Below, piece by piece: positions 12,386-23,955 of a stretch of DNA of 64,000 bases. The notes under the pieces are model-generated. The model saw nothing but the letters and a program-made list of their open reading frames with translations. It searched no databases and was not told the origin of the DNA. Origin of the DNA: Prochilodus magdalenae (taxonomy: Eukaryota > Chordata > Actinopteri > Characiformes > Prochilodontidae). Location: assembly GCA_024036415.1 (NCBI GenBank), contig JAMWET010003135.1, positions 1 to 64,000 on the forward strand, given 5' to 3'. Made by a program: the position numbers and the translations under genes. Positions within the stretch are counted from its first letter, which is position 1. Every line of letters starts with the position of its first letter.

Positions 12386-14239
12386 TGGTCCGGTTATCCA
12401 GTGGATGAGGTCTGAAAACCGAGAAGTGGAGTGAAAGGTATGGGGGTCCTAAAACAATGTGAATGTATATGTGAACCACTGATATACTATGACTCCAGTG
12501 CAGCATACTGCAGTCTGTGGGACTGTTCCAGGCATGTTCTGTGTTTTAGGAGCAAAGTCAGGATAGAAGAGCTTGGAGGTCTAGCAGTCTTTCGAAACCA
12601 CAGTGATGTAGAGCAGGAGAGGGAGTGAAGCACAGCACTACACAGCACTTAAGAGACTCAGAGCACTTCTTAAAGGCAAAACGGACTACAGATACTAAAC
12701 AGCACTAGAGGCTCCAAGCTTGGGCCTCTGAGCCCCCAACTGCACGTCGTACCCGAAGCCTTTCTTCTGCTGGTCCTCCCACGTCACCTATGGTGTTACA
12801 ACACAAAGAGGAAACAGCGGGGGTTAACAGGTCTGAGCTGGAAAAACTGCATCATGAGGCTGGCAGTAGTACGATGCAGGCTCAGGACACACTACAGCAT
12901 TCACTGCTCAAACTGATTGATGCTTGTAGGTGGTCATGCTCGCCCCCCACAGCAGTTCTCCTATGGTTCCTTACACTGAAATCTCCTAAAACGAATTATA
13001 TTAGTTCTAGAAATAAGCTACATATGCCTTATAATATAGCGTAGAAAAAAGACTTTTGCGAATATGTCAACAAAATATGGTGTATTTTATTATCTATATT
13101 TATTTATCTAATAACTGTACATCTGCTGCTGTAAGCTGTTTTAGCGTGTTCACCTGAACACTGAGATGAATTCTCACTACTGCACTGTAACCATCACATT
13201 ATACTGTATATCTACTGTTTACAACCACATACTGCACACCTGCCTACCTCAACCACACTGGAATGTCCTACATGTACACAACACAACATGAGGCTGTATT
13301 TAACTCTGCTGTCTAGGGCTGTATAGCTACTGCTCTTGTTTCTACTATTTTACTATCTTACTTTTCTACTATTTACTATACATTTCTATAACCATTTATT
13401 CACGGGGCTGAAGAAGTAGCCTGACTGAGTTGCGTTATTACTGTACAGCCCACTGTTTGGTATAACGCACACTATAACGTTGAACTTAACGAATATGAGA
13501 TCATTTTATTTGCAAATACGTTCTTTTTTGCAGTTGCAAGCGAAACTTAGCTTGCTGCGAGGTGTGCAGAGGAATTCATACACCATTGAAAAGCAATCAC
13601 TACAGTGAAACCACCAAACATGACATAACTTCTCTATAGAGGAGAAGAAGAAAAAAGAATAGGTGTACACAGCTCTATCACACTTTCACCACTGCTTGAC
13701 CTCTCTTACTGGAAAAAACCTACATGAGGATTTAACATTATAATAAACTGCCTGAATTGGGTGGGTTTTTTTTTTTTTTTTTTTAAACCCATATTTAAAA
13801 CCATCCTTAAAAGTAATAAGTAGAGTATGGACTTACACTGCTGCCATTCTGTTGGACATTCCCGGGCGGCCTGAACCACGGGCAACTGGACCCACCACCA
13901 ACTACTGGTGTGACGACACACCACTTCCTGACTGTGTTCAGGTTATTTACTAACTCTCACATTTTCTCTAAACAGCTGACTAACATGAACTGACCAATGA
14001 GAATTAGATGAGTTTTAGATGGTAGTGCGAACATTAGCCCAACAGTGGAGCCTTGGGGGCGGGGTCAGTTTGAATAGTTCTTACTGCAGCTCAGTACTTG
14101 AAGTGGTAATAAAGAAGTGCCGACGTTACCCTTTTTCAGATGTTGCCGTGTGTATCAGCAAATCAGCAATTAATATTTTTTTATATTCAGAATTTCTACA
14201 GGGGATTAAAGATACACTGTACAAAATCTCTCGGCAAGT
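12386..14239. other. Inner left arm, no gene seen
   Basis: Mirrors 14,254-16,065 up to the palindrome centre. A poly-T run of about 20 (13,765-13,785) is absent from the mirror position near 14,715, an example of the differences between arms. Short open frames differ between the copies and no domain is recognised. Confidence 0.6.
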
Positions 14240-14253
14240 AAAATGATCTTATG
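14240..14253. other. Spacer at the centre of the giant palindrome
   Basis: The left arm ends in CTCTCGGCAAGT at 14,239 and the right arm begins ACTTGCCCGAGAG at 14,254, leaving only 14 bases (AAAATGATCTTATG) unpaired. The flanking bases already show a homopolymer difference (CGG against CGGG). So short a spacer between 14-kb arms is typical of fold-back chimeric reads and would be very unstable as real DNA in most cells. Confidence 0.9.
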
Positions 14254-14970
14254 ACTTGCCCGAGAGATTTTGTACAGTGTATCTTTAATCCCCTGTAGAA
14301 AGTAGGAATATAAAAAAAATATTAATTGCTGATTTGGCTGATACCACACGGCCAACATCTGAAAAAGGGTAACGTCGGCAATTCTTTATTACCCACTTCA
14401 AGTTACTGAGCTGCAGTAAGAACTATCAAACTGACCCCGCCCCCAAGGCCTCCACTGTTGGGCTTAATGTTCGCACTACCATCTTAAAAACTCATCTAAA
14501 TCACATGCGTCAGTTCATGTTAGTCAAGCTGTTTAGAGGAAAATGTGATGAGTTAGTAAATAACCTGAACACAGTCCAGGAAAGGATGGGTGTCGTCACA
14601 CCAGTAGTTGGTGGTGGGTCCAGTGCCCCGTGGTTCAGGCCGCCCGGGAAGGTCCAACATAATGGACAGCAGTGTAGTCATACTCTACTTATTACTTTTA
14701 AGGATGGTTTTAAATATGTAACACAAATTCAGCAGTTTATTATAATGTAAATCCTCATGTACGGTTTTTCAGTAGAGAGGTCAAGCAGTGTGAAAGTGTG
14801 ATAGAGCTGTGTACACCTATTCTTCTTCTCTCTATAGAGAAGTTATGTCATGTTTGGTGTTTCACTGTAGTGATTGCTTTTCAATGGTGTATGAATTCCT
14901 CTGCACACACGCAGCAGCTAAGTTCGCTTGCACTGCAAAAAAAAGGACGGTAATTTGGCACAATAAAATG
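14254..14970. other. Inner right arm, no gene seen
   Basis: Mirror of the last part of the left arm. Small open frames only, none preserved in the mirror copy. Confidence 0.6.
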
Positions 14971-15070
14971 ATCTCATATTCAGTTCAGTTCAACGTTAGT
15001 GGCGTTATACCAAAACAGGGCTGTACAGTATAACGAAACTCAGTCAGGCTACTTCTCCAGCCCCGTGAAT
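14970..15070. mobile_element. Retroelement-tail-like repeat
   Basis: GTACAGTATAACGAAACTCA followed by GTCAGGCTACTTCTCCAG matches a second copy at 55,240-55,290 in this window. The shape (TTTATTGTCATTATACC-type sequence before it at 55 kb) is familiar from 3' ends of fish non-LTR elements; the family is not certain. Confidence 0.5.
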
Positions 15071-16064
15071 AAATGGTATATAGAAATAGTAGTAGTAAAT
15101 AGTAGAAATAGTAGAAAGAGCAGTAGCTATACAGCCTAGACAGCAGAGTTAAATACAGCCTAATGTTAATGTAGTGTACATGTAGGACAGTCCAGTGTGT
15201 TGAGGTAGGCAGGTGTGCAGTATGTGGTTGTAAACAGTAGATATACAGTATATGTGATGGTTTACAGTGCAGGTAGTGAGGAATTAGCAGGACTCAGTGT
15301 TCAGGTGAACAGCTAAAACAGCTTCCCAGCAACAGATGTTACAGTATATAGATAAATAAAAATATAGATAAATAAAAAATACACCATATTTTGTTGTGAC
15401 ATATCGCAAAAGTCTATTTTTCTACGCTATATTATAAGCATATGTAGCTTATTTCCTCTAGACTATATATAATCTGTTTTAGGAAGATTTTTCAAGTGTA
15501 AGGAACCATAGGAAACTGCTGGGGGGGCGAGCATTAACACCTACAGCAGCTCAGTTTGAGCAGTGATGCTGTAGTGTGTCCTGAGCCTGCATGTACTACT
15601 GCCAGCCTCATGATGCAGTTTCCAGCTCAGACCTGTTAACCTCCCGCTGTTTCTCTTTGTGTTGTAACACCAGAGGTGACGTGGGAGGACCAGCAGAAGA
15701 AAGGCTCGGGTACGACGTGCAGTTGGGGGCTCAGAGCCCAAGCTTGGAGCCCTAGTGCTTTGTAGTCTGTGTTTTTCCAGTTTGCCTTTAAGAAGTGCTC
15801 TTGAGTTTCTTTAGTGCTGTGTAGTGCTGTGCTTCACTCCTCCTCCTGCTCTACATCACTGTGGTTTCAGACCTGCTAGACCTCCAAGCTCTTCTACCTG
15901 ACTTGCTCCTCAAACACAGAACATGCTGGAACAGTCCACAGACTGCAGTATGTGCACTGGAGTCATAGTATATCAGTGTTCACATATACATTCACATTGT
16001 TAGGACCCCCATACCTTTAACCTCCACTCTCTGGTTTCCAGACCTCTCCACTGGATAACCGGAC
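15071..16064. other. Right-arm sequence, no gene seen
   Basis: AT-rich in the first 350 bases, with repeated TAGTAGAAATAGTAG-like sequence at 15,085-15,120. No supported coding sequence. Confidence 0.55.
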
Positions 16065-16145
16065 CAAAAGACAGATGAACTGACATTTGGACGAACAAAC
16101 AGGCAGACGGACAGATAAACGAATAAACAGATGGACAAATTAAAT
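16065..16145. repeat. Degenerate tetranucleotide simple repeat
   Basis: GGACGAACAAACAGGCAGAC and ACAGATAAACGAATAAACAG units; mirror of 12,300-12,385. Confidence 0.7.
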
Positions 16146-16204
16146 TATTGAATGGCAAGGGTATGCCATTGGATGAATCCCAGTCTCGGTGACTATGCTG
16201 TGCT

Positions 16205-16320
16205 ACACCAATAAGAGTCCTTGGGCAAGACTCCTAACACTACACTGGCCTACCTGTAATCATTAACCTTGTAAGTCGCTCTGGATAAGAGCGTCAGCTA
16301 AATGGCATAAATGTAAATGA
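16205..16320. mobile_element. Teleost interspersed repeat, SINE/LINE-tail-like
   Basis: CTTGTAAGTCGCTCTGGATA and AGAGCGTCAGCTAAATGGCA, followed by TAAATGTAAATGAAGG, form a repeat core common in fish genomes. I recognise the motif but cannot assign the family without a library search. Confidence 0.6.
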
Positions 16321-16500
16321 AGGAACAAGGTTGGTGATGGATTAAGGAATGAAGGGATGCTGTAGCTTGCTAGCTTTTGGTTATGCTGGTTAGCCTTTGC
16401 TCGCTAAGTCTCTCTGACTCTGAAACTGTTCTGTGGCAGGGCCAAAGATGTTAGCCTTGTGATTGGTCAGGGGAATGCTTACATAAGCATAACCCCAGAT
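16316..16500. repeat. Single unit of the 40-bp minisatellite family with its flank
   Basis: One unit, ATGAAGGAACAAGGTTGGTG followed by ATGGATTAAGGAATGAAGGG, is followed by a flank containing AGCTTTTGGTTATGCTGGTT and CTTGTGATTGGTCAGGGGAA. The same flank follows the expanded array at 56,270-56,850 (flank copy 56,865-57,000). The unexpanded and expanded states of one dispersed element are therefore both present. Confidence 0.75.
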
Positions 16501-16635
16501 TAGGACGGGCAAGACTTCCAAGTACTACCCTGGCCCCCTAATTCCCCAGACTTGAACCCAATGAAGCATCTGTGGGATCATCTCCATCGTCGCGTTGCTC
16601 TATATTAGCTGGTGGTCATAATAATGTGACTCGAC
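16500..16635 (+). pseudogene. Tc1/mariner transposase C-terminal relic
   Basis: Broken frames encode PNSPDLNPMKHLWDHLHRRV-like sequence, resembling the conserved end of the Tc1-like DDE domain. The catalytic Glu of NPIE is replaced by Lys. The upstream catalytic Asp region is not seen next to it, so this is a short decayed fragment. It mirrors 11,795-11,990. Confidence 0.8.
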
Positions 16636-16639
16636 TGTG

Positions 16640-17285
16640 TAGACAAACACACACTCATTGCTAAGATGGAAGTTGAGGTTGGAGAAAGCTCTGTCGGAGA
16701 AAGCTCTCCATCGGTCACATTTTGTTCTGAGCTGTGAAATAAACACTAGAGTCAGAACCACAATAAAAAACACCACGCATGGTTATCCAATCCACGGTTA
16801 TCTGTTAGGTCTCACAGGCACTCCTGCTTTCGTGAGCGTCCTCGAACATCACAAACAAACCCTCAGACAGAGAACAGCTTCAGGATTTGCGGCCCTGTGC
16901 ATGCAGAGTGCGGTTATTATTAGCTCCAGATCTCAATGCTGTGTGGTTCTGCTACTCTGTCTAGCTGAAACCTGAATACAGTTATGAGCTGCCGATTCTT
17001 CTTTCCTGTTGCTGTGGCAACTCAAGCGAAAACTAACATCTCCATCAGTTATCTGGGGATAAATATGTCAGACCCGAATTAGGCTGGGTCCTTGGCCCTG
17101 ACATACTTCCTAAGTTTGCTGTATTGTCAGTTGGCAATGTTGCAGCATCTAAATGGCTTTGGAGTGTTGCTACCAAATATGTGTAGTACCAGTCACTGAA
17201 AATCACTGACCATCTTACTGAGGCAACAGTAGTAACCATAGACGGGGTGAGTTCTCAAATCTGAAGGTCCAACTGTAGGTGTAAA
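16640..17285. other. Right-arm sequence, no gene seen
   Basis: No domain is recognised. The open frame at 16,658-16,975 is disrupted in the mirror copy. Confidence 0.5.
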
Positions 17286-17289
17286 TATG

Positions 17290-17535
17290 TATTCTCAGGT
17301 CCAGAGTCGCACCACTGGACTGGACATAGTAACGCTAAATGACCAGATGTATGTGTTCAGGCCCAGAGTCGGACCACTGGACTGGACAGAGTCACGCAAA
17401 ACGACTGGATGTATGTGCTCAGGCCCAGAGTTGTACCACTGGACTGGACAGAGTCACGCTAAACGGCTGGATGTATGTGCTCAGGCCCAGAGTCGTACCA
17501 CTGGACTGGACAGAGTCACGCTAAATGACCGGATA
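17290..17535. repeat. 61-bp minisatellite, about four units
   Basis: Units repeat at about 61 bp (for example 17,341 and 17,402) and contain GTATGTGCTCAGGCCCAGAG and CCACTGGACTGGACAGAGTC. Two frames stay open across it only because of the repeats. Confidence 0.85.
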
Positions 17536-17943
17536 TGTGTAACGTGATTAGCGAGAAAGATAAGCTGAGTGGCACAAGTGAATGAAACACGCAGATAGAT
17601 TGCTTCCCACCGGTCGTCTCCCATTCATGACAGTAGTGTGGAATAAACCCCACCGCTTCCTCACTGCCATATTACTGAACACTAATGACGTGTTCAGTGT
17701 TCACTAGGAATGCACTGATACAATTACCTCCCTTCTGGTACACATACCTGATACTGCAGGCACTGCTACCAGTGCGGTATCAATATCAGTGCCACCCTAG
17801 TGTTCACCAGGGCTTGTAGATGGCAGCATGGTAGAGGTGTTGTTTAGGAGCTCCTGTGTTAGTGGTTACGTGTCTGTTTCTGCTGTGGTGATTTAGAACA
17901 TGTTTCACTGTCATAGACTGAAGAGTGCAGTTAATGTGCATGC

Positions 17944-17945
<2 letters not shown>
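17536..17945. other. Right-arm sequence, no gene seen
   Basis: No coding signal. Contains short imperfect inverted motifs around ACCAGTGCGGTATCAATATC. Confidence 0.5.
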
Positions 17946-17983
<38 letters not shown>

Positions 17984-17998
17984 TGTGTGTGTGCGTGT
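17946..17998. repeat. (GT)n microsatellite
   Basis: About 25 GT units with one CT interruption. The left-arm mirror (10,340-10,395) is broken differently. Confidence 0.9.
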
Positions 17999-18172
17999 GA
18001 TCCCTGTATGGTTTGTTTGCTTTTTTGTAGGACTGTCAGTTAGAATTAATATATCATCTATATATAATATATATAATCAGTTAAATATAACTGGCCTAGT
18101 AAATAGTCTGCAAGTCTACAGGTTATTGTAAATCTGTGGTTGGCCTAAGTGACTTTGTTTACATCTTGGCCT

Positions 18173-18345
18173 TTTAAAGGAGCAATATGTAAGATTTTTC
18201 AGTGTAAAACATTCCAAAATTCAACATGACTGATGAGAAGTTAGAATACGCTGGGGTGCTGCTCCCTGTTAGATCACTGAACGCATTAAAGAAACAGTAA
18301 ACACAAGGATGGCTGAGGCTCCTTTAATTGCATATTGCTCCTTTA
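18173..18345. mobile_element. Small TIR element (MITE-like)
   Basis: The left end TTTTAAAGGAGCAATATGTA and the right end TTGCATATTGCTCCTTTA are inverted copies about 170 bp apart. The internal sequence is non-coding. The AAAGGAGC end motif recurs, inverted, near 18,955-18,970. Confidence 0.6.
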
Positions 18346-19540
18346 TTTATGCGGAAAGTTTGAAGAATGAGTGGAATACCTGCAGATACTGTACGAAAGC
18401 CTGGTAGATGCATGCTTTATGCATCCATCATGCTTATTTATACTAGTAAGCTTCCTTGATATCTTCTTCACTGAGGTATTCTGGGAGTTTTTAGAGACTC
18501 TGTATAGTATGTGGACTGGATTATTCGCATGGTTGATAGTGACAGCTCCTCAGTTCTGCTTAAATGTTTGTTTGTTTGTTTGTTTGTGCTTTGTCCTCAT
18601 TTTGTGTTTCATCTTCACCACCATCTCACGCCGTGGCAGTAGAGGCAGTGACAGAAAACGGAGATGCAGGTATCGTACTGTCTTACCGTGTGGATACTCT
18701 ATACTATCATAGTTTACATCAAAGGAACTTGGCACTGGTTTTGGCACTGGTGTTTTGAGATCCTTTTCTGCTGCAGTGCTTTACCTCAAAACGTTTCACT
18801 GTCATGGAGTGATGAGTGCAGTTAATATGCATGCTGTGTGTGTGTGTGTGTGTGTGATCACTGTATTGTTTGTTTACCTGAATATATAATCAGTTTAAGC
18901 CAACAAGCTTAGTAAACAATCTGCAGGTTATTATAAAGCTGTGGTATTTTACAGATCGCTCCTTTAATTATGCAGAAAGTGTGAAGAATGAGTGGAATAC
19001 CTGCAGATACAGAAGGAAACTTGATAGATGCATACGTTATACATTTATCAGGCTATCTTCTTCAGTGAAGTGTTCTGGGGTGATTTATGTTCACCCTAAA
19101 ATGAATAATATGTAATAAATTGTGAATATTATGGATGTTTCTGTGCTGCTGTGTTCTGGGTGTGGGTCACTGAACGTTCTTCATTTGTAATCATGGAGTG
19201 TCAGTATGATGGATGGTATGTGTGTGCATGTGTGCGGGAAAGCCTGCAGCTTTAAAATAAACAGGGAATCAGTAAATGTTCACTAAGCCGAGCCACAGGT
19301 CACATATGTGACAAGAAGATCATGTGTTCAGCATTTACCAGCACTCAGAACACTTAAACAAGTGGCTGATAGTGAACCGTGAATCACAACAGCCACAGGA
19401 AAGTAGGTTACCTCATTAAGACAGAGATCTACTCACGTGCATGACTGAGCAGTAACGCGCTGGAGAGTCGAGCTAACGTGTGATATTGACACTGTGTTCC
19501 TGCAGTCACGGAACATCAGTACACGAGTGCCAGCGTCTCA
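18346..19540. other. Right-arm sequence, no gene supported
   Basis: It includes a (TG)n run (about 18,835-18,856). An open stretch near 18,600-18,690 contains Arg/Ser-rich codons followed by CAGGTATCG, but acceptor quality and frame are not convincing and it is not conserved in frame in the mirror. Confidence 0.5.
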
Positions 19541-19544
19541 CGAT

Positions 19545-21285
19545 ACAGCCTACCTACCTCCACACCAACCCACCAACCTACCTACCTACACGCCTACCTA
19601 CCAATCTACCTCCCTCCTAACCTACTCAGCCACCTACCTACCTACACACCAACCTACCTACCTACACGCCTACCTACCTCCACACCAACGCACCAACCTA
19701 CCTACCTACCTACACGCTACCAACTACCTACCTACCAACCTACCTAACCTCCCTCCTAACCTACTCAGCCTACCTACCTACCTAGCCTACCTACCTACCT
19801 CACTCCAACAAACCCACCAACCTACCTACCTACACGCCTACCTACCAACCTACCTCCCTCCTAACCTACTCAGCCTACCTACCTTACCAACAGCCTACCT
19901 ACCTCCACACCAACCATCCCACCAACCTACCTACCTACAACGCACTACCTACCAACCTACCTCTCTCCTAACCTAACTCAGCCTATCTACCTACCTAAGC
20001 CTACCTACCTCCACACCAACGCACCAACCTACCTACCTACACGCCTACCTACCAACCTACCTCCCTCCTAACCTACTCAGCCTACCTACCTACCTAGCCT
20101 ACCTACCTCCACACCAACCCCATCCAACCTACCTACCTACCTACACGCCTACCTACCCAACCTACCTACCTTCCCTAACCTACTCAGCCTACCCAACCTA
20201 CCTACCTAGCCTACCTACCTCCACACCTCCAACCTACCCAACCTACACACAGCCTACCTACCCTAGCATCCAACCTACCTCACCTCCTAAACCTACTCAG
20301 GCCTACCTACAACCTACCTCCAGCCTAACCTCTCAGCCTCCAACCTACCTACCCACCCACCTACTACTACTCACGCCTACCTACCTACCCATCCCTACCT
20401 AACCCTCACCTACCACTACCAACCTACACACACACCTACCTACCCAGCCTACCTACCTCCACACCTACCAACCTACCTCCCTCCTCCTAACCTACTCAGC
20501 CTACCTACCATACCTACCTACACACCAACCCACCAACCTACCTACCTACACGCCTACCTACCAACCCAACTCCCTCCTAACCTACCAGCTACCTCTACCT
20601 ACTACTACCTACACACCAACCCACCAACCTACCTACCTACACGCCTACCTACCAACCTACCTCCCTCCTAACCTACTCAGCCTACCTACCTACCCAGCCT
20701 ACCTACCTCCACACCAACCCACCAACCTACCTACCTACACGCCTACCTACCAACCTACCTCCCTCCTAACCTACTGAGTCTACCTACCTACCTACCTACC
20801 TACCCAGCCTACCTACACACACACCTACCTACCCAGCCTACCTACCTCCACACCTACACACCAACCAACCAACCTAACAGCCAACCTACTAACCTACCTC
20901 TATACTAACCTACCCAGCATACCTACCTACACACACACCCTACCTACCTACCTTACCCAGCCTACCTACCCAGCCTACCTACTCTACCTACCTACCTACC
21001 CAGCCTACCTACCTCCACACACCCAACCCTACCTACCTACACCTACCTACCAAGCCTACCTCCCTCCTACCTCCAGACACGTACCTACCCACCTACCTAC
21101 CTACCTACCCAGCCTACCTACCTCCACACGTACCCACCAACCAACCTACCTACCTACCCGCCTACCTACCAACCTCCCTCCCATACCTACCCAGCCCTAC
21201 ACACACACCACCTACTACCTATCTACCTACCTCCCTCCTAACCTACCCAGCCACCTACCTCTACCTACCTACCTTCCCACCATAC
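19545..21285. repeat. (CCTA)n-based array, irregular copy
   Basis: CCTACCTACCTACACGCCTA and CTCCCTCCTAACCTACTCAG recur throughout. Between about 20,100 and 21,000 units are heavily scrambled by small indels compared with the regular mirror at 7,195-8,750. It is about 190 bp longer than the mirror. Confidence 0.93.
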
Positions 21286-21289
21286 CCAG

Positions 21290-21935
21290 GGCCATACACA
21301 TAGACCTTAATGACGACTGGTACCATGGACACTCCATACTTCATTCACACACACAGCGTGCTACTGCTGCTAGCCACTGTTAGTTTCCTTCCCACCTGAG
21401 GCCATAGGATTCTGGTAACCTGAGGTCTCACACACACAGCGTGCACTGCTGTAGGCCTGTTGTTCTCTTCTGGATGATAAACCACAGCATGAGTCTGTTA
21501 TCTCCTGCTGTGAAATCTGATGGGTGGGGTCCTGCATTAATCCCACATTATGATGCAGTTGTTGAGCCGCACTGGTTGAATGCACTCGGGGCGGGGCGAG
21601 GTGCGCTGCTGTGGTTGGCAGACCTGTGGGTGCAGTGCTGTGCTCAGGACTGAGCTGCTTATACAGATCCTGGATCCTCTGCATGTTCGGAAAGCTGTGT
21701 AGACAGAAATGGCCTTTTGGTTATGCTGTCTGATACTCGATTAGACTGTGTGGGAGTCTGTTAATGAAGCTTTAACACGTTTTAGCGCACTTGCGTGGAT
21801 GATATGTGAACTGCAGATGTGCTGTCGTCCTGTGAACTGTCTTAGTCAGCATTACAACTGTGATCCAGAAATGTCTATCTGTGGGCATATATGTCTTTAA
21901 AATCAGTTGACTCATTGTTATAGATCCATTGCCTT
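21290..21935. other. Mostly unique sequence upstream of the candidate microexon
   Basis: A 104-codon open frame on the minus strand (21,370-21,684) shares only its first part with the mirror copy and diverges after indels. It has no recognised domain, so it is not called a gene. Confidence 0.5.
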
Positions 21936-21942
21936 TAATCAA

Positions 21943-21969
<27 letters not shown>
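21936..21969. repeat. (TC)n microsatellite in a polypyrimidine tract
   Basis: An uninterrupted TC run immediately precedes TGTTTCTGCAG, so it serves as the pyrimidine tract of the candidate microexon's 3' splice site. The copy in the other arm is shorter. Confidence 0.9.
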
Positions 21970-21973
<4 letters not shown>

Positions 21974-21979
21974 CTGCAG

Positions 21980-22002
21980 GTTCCTTAAAGGATCCATCCA
22001 GG
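21980..22002 (+). CDS. Candidate 23-nt microexon, possibly of the RIM gene
   Basis: A (TC)n polypyrimidine tract and TTTCTGCAG acceptor are followed after 23 nt by a strong AGG|GTATGT donor. With two bases completing an upstream codon, the exon reads SLKDPSR and ends in phase 0, exactly the phase required by the first recognised RIM exon at 29,670. The TGC next to the acceptor resembles motifs upstream of neuronal microexons. The sequence is present in both arms with splice sites intact. I cannot confirm from memory that RIM proteins contain this peptide, and 23 nt is short enough to occur by chance. It would need an upstream exon ending in phase 1, which is not seen in this window. Confidence 0.35.
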
Positions 22003-22924
22003 GTATGTATCCCTCTCAATACACAAACATGTTGTATTAGTCTCAGAGGTTTCTGCAGAGTGTGAAATGCTCCTCTTGATATAACCATCTATCATATAAC
22101 AGTTACTTTCATTAACCCAACATGATGACCTTAAAGGAGAAGTGAAACAATCAGAACTGTTTACAGTGGGGGTGAATGGAACCAGACGTCCACCTCTAAA
22201 AGCTCCCTTACAGAAAGTTACTACATGAGATGGTTATGAATACGCTGCCTGATGTCTGAGACGCTGTTTATAAGCAGGCAGTTTGGACCGGTTCTATTTG
22301 TTGGTTCTTCACACTGTAGAGACGAATCAGGCAAAACCGGCTAAAACAGTAGAAAGGTGATTCAGGGTTTAAACCCTTCATCACCTCAGCTTTTCTGTTT
22401 TGTCAGGTACAGCCTAGATTCCAGAATGCTGTTCACAGAGTTCATGTCACTTACTGTTTGTGCTTTAATGAAGTAAAGTCCGTGAGACAGCCCGAGCTAC
22501 CAACTCCATAACATTAAAGCAGCAAATCAGGTTTAGGGTATGACTGTGCAGTGACAGTACGGAGAACAGAGCCGTCAGAGCTGCTGCCTTCGGTCTGATC
22601 CATTATTAGAGCAGGCTGAACCTCAGTGGGGATATTATAAGCATGTCTGGGTCTGGGCATGTCTGCTCTTTGTCAGCAGAGGACTAAACAGCCACACACG
22701 ACCGCAGCAGAGGAGCTGGCATCTCTGTTTTAACTGACTCGCCTCAGTTTCAGCTCTGTTACAGCTCCAGCCTTACTGACCCTGTTTGCACCTGGTCACT
22801 TCCTCTGACTAACATCTGGACTGAATCCTGATCATTTTGAAATACATCCGAAAAATCCGAGAGCTGCACAGGACTAAATATAAAAAAATCCATATGTTAC
22901 ATGGAAACCAATTGCTGGTTTGTA
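22003..22924. other. Unique and dispersed-repeat sequence, no gene seen
   Basis: A segment at 22,180-22,270 with ACCAGACGTCCACCTCTAAA and TACGCTGCCTGATGTCTGAG is repeated almost exactly at 47,555-47,640, so it is a dispersed element. No splice-consistent coding sequence is seen. Confidence 0.6.
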
Positions 22925-23955
22925 CTGGTAGCGGTATTGGTTGTACTGGGAAAGGTTTGGTTGTACTGGGAGAGGTTTGGTTGTAATAGGAGGAGGTCTT
23001 GACTGTACTGGGAGAGGTTTGGTTGTAATAGGAGGAGGTCTTGGCTGTACTGGGAGAGGTTTGGTTGTAATAGGAGGAGGTCTAGGCTGTACTGGGAGAG
23101 GTTTGGTTGTAAAAGGAGGAGGTCTTGACTGTACTGGGAGAGGTTTGGTTGTAATAGGAGGAGGTCTAGGCTGTACTGGGAGAGGTTTGGTTGTAAAAGG
23201 AGGAGGTCTTGACTGTACTGGGAGAGGTTTGGTTGTAATAGGAGGAGGTCTTGGCTGTACTGGGAGAGGTTTGGTTGTAATAGGAGGAGGTCTTGGCTGT
23301 ACTGGGAGAGGTTTGGTTGTAATAGGAGGAGGTCTAGGCTGTACTGGGAGAGGTTTGGTTGTAAAAGGAGGAGGTCTTGACTGTACTGGGAGAGGTTTGG
23401 TTGTAATAGGAGGAGGTCTAGGCTGTACTGGGAGAGGTTTGGTTGTAAAAGGAGGAGGTCTTGACTGTACTGGGAGAGGTTTTGGTTGTAATAGGAGGGA
23501 GGTTCTTGACTGTACTGGGAGAGGTTTGGTTGTAATAGGAGGAGGTCTTGACTGTACTGGGAGAGGTTTGGTTGTAATAGGAGGAGGTTTTGACTGTACT
23601 GGGAGAGGTTTGGTTGTAATAGGAGGAGGTTTTGACTGTACTGGGAGAGGTTTGGTTGTAATAGGAGGAGGTCTTGGCTGTACTTGACTGTTTTTACTGG
23701 GAGAGGTTTGGTTGTAATAGGAGGAGGTTTTGACTGTACTGGGAGAGGTTTGGTTGTAATAGGAGGAGGTCTTTGGGTTTTAGGGGTTTTGACTGTACTG
23801 GGAGAGGTTTGGTTGTAATAGGAGGAGGTCTTGACTGTACTGGAGGAGAGGTTTTGGTTGTAATAGGAGGAGGTCTTGGCTGTACTGGGAGGGTTTGGTT
23901 GTAAAAGGAGGAGGTCTTGACTGTACTGGGAGAGGTTTGGTTGTAATAGGGTTAG
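22925..23955. repeat. 42-bp higher-order minisatellite
   Basis: Each 42-bp unit is a pair of 21-mers, TACTGGGAGAGGTTTGGTTG(T) and AATAGGAGGAGGTCTTGGCT(G). Units alternate by small variants (AATAGG against AAAAGG, CTTGAC against CTAGGC). A few insertions near 23,480, 23,690 and 23,780 disturb the register. Because 42 is a multiple of 3, frames stay open on both strands without coding meaning. Confidence 0.95.

Larger units (their letters stand above)
1..14239. repeat. Left arm of a 28-kb inverted repeat (probable fold-back artefact)
   Basis: This whole segment reads as the reverse complement of the sequence from about 28,400 back to 14,254. Landmarks mirror in order: the 29-bp array (1-978 against 27,412 on), the 21-bp array (3,300-5,580 against 22,925-25,190), the GTAG array (7,195-8,750 against 19,545-21,285) and a Tc1 relic (11,795-11,990 against 16,500-16,635). 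The sum of mirrored coordinates drifts between about 28,290 and 28,520, so the arms differ by many small indels. In 1-5,600 the tandem arrays are irregular where the right copy is regular, as expected of poorly polished long-read sequence. I see no RIM exon here other than a mirror of the candidate microexon. Features below 14,240 should be treated as duplicates of the right arm. Confidence 0.95.

Noticed and set aside
18590..18690. Arg/Ser-rich stretch ending at CAGGTATCG, considered as a RIM linker exon
   Set aside because: Acceptor is weak, phase is undetermined, and the mirror copy at about 9,610-9,690 breaks the frame. Resemblance to RIM linker is only compositional.
21370..21684. 104-codon minus-strand frame MQRIQDLYKQLSPEHS..., with a 95-codon mirror at 6,837-7,124
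   Set aside because: The matching part is due to the palindrome, the frames diverge after indels, and there is no domain, splice or promoter support.
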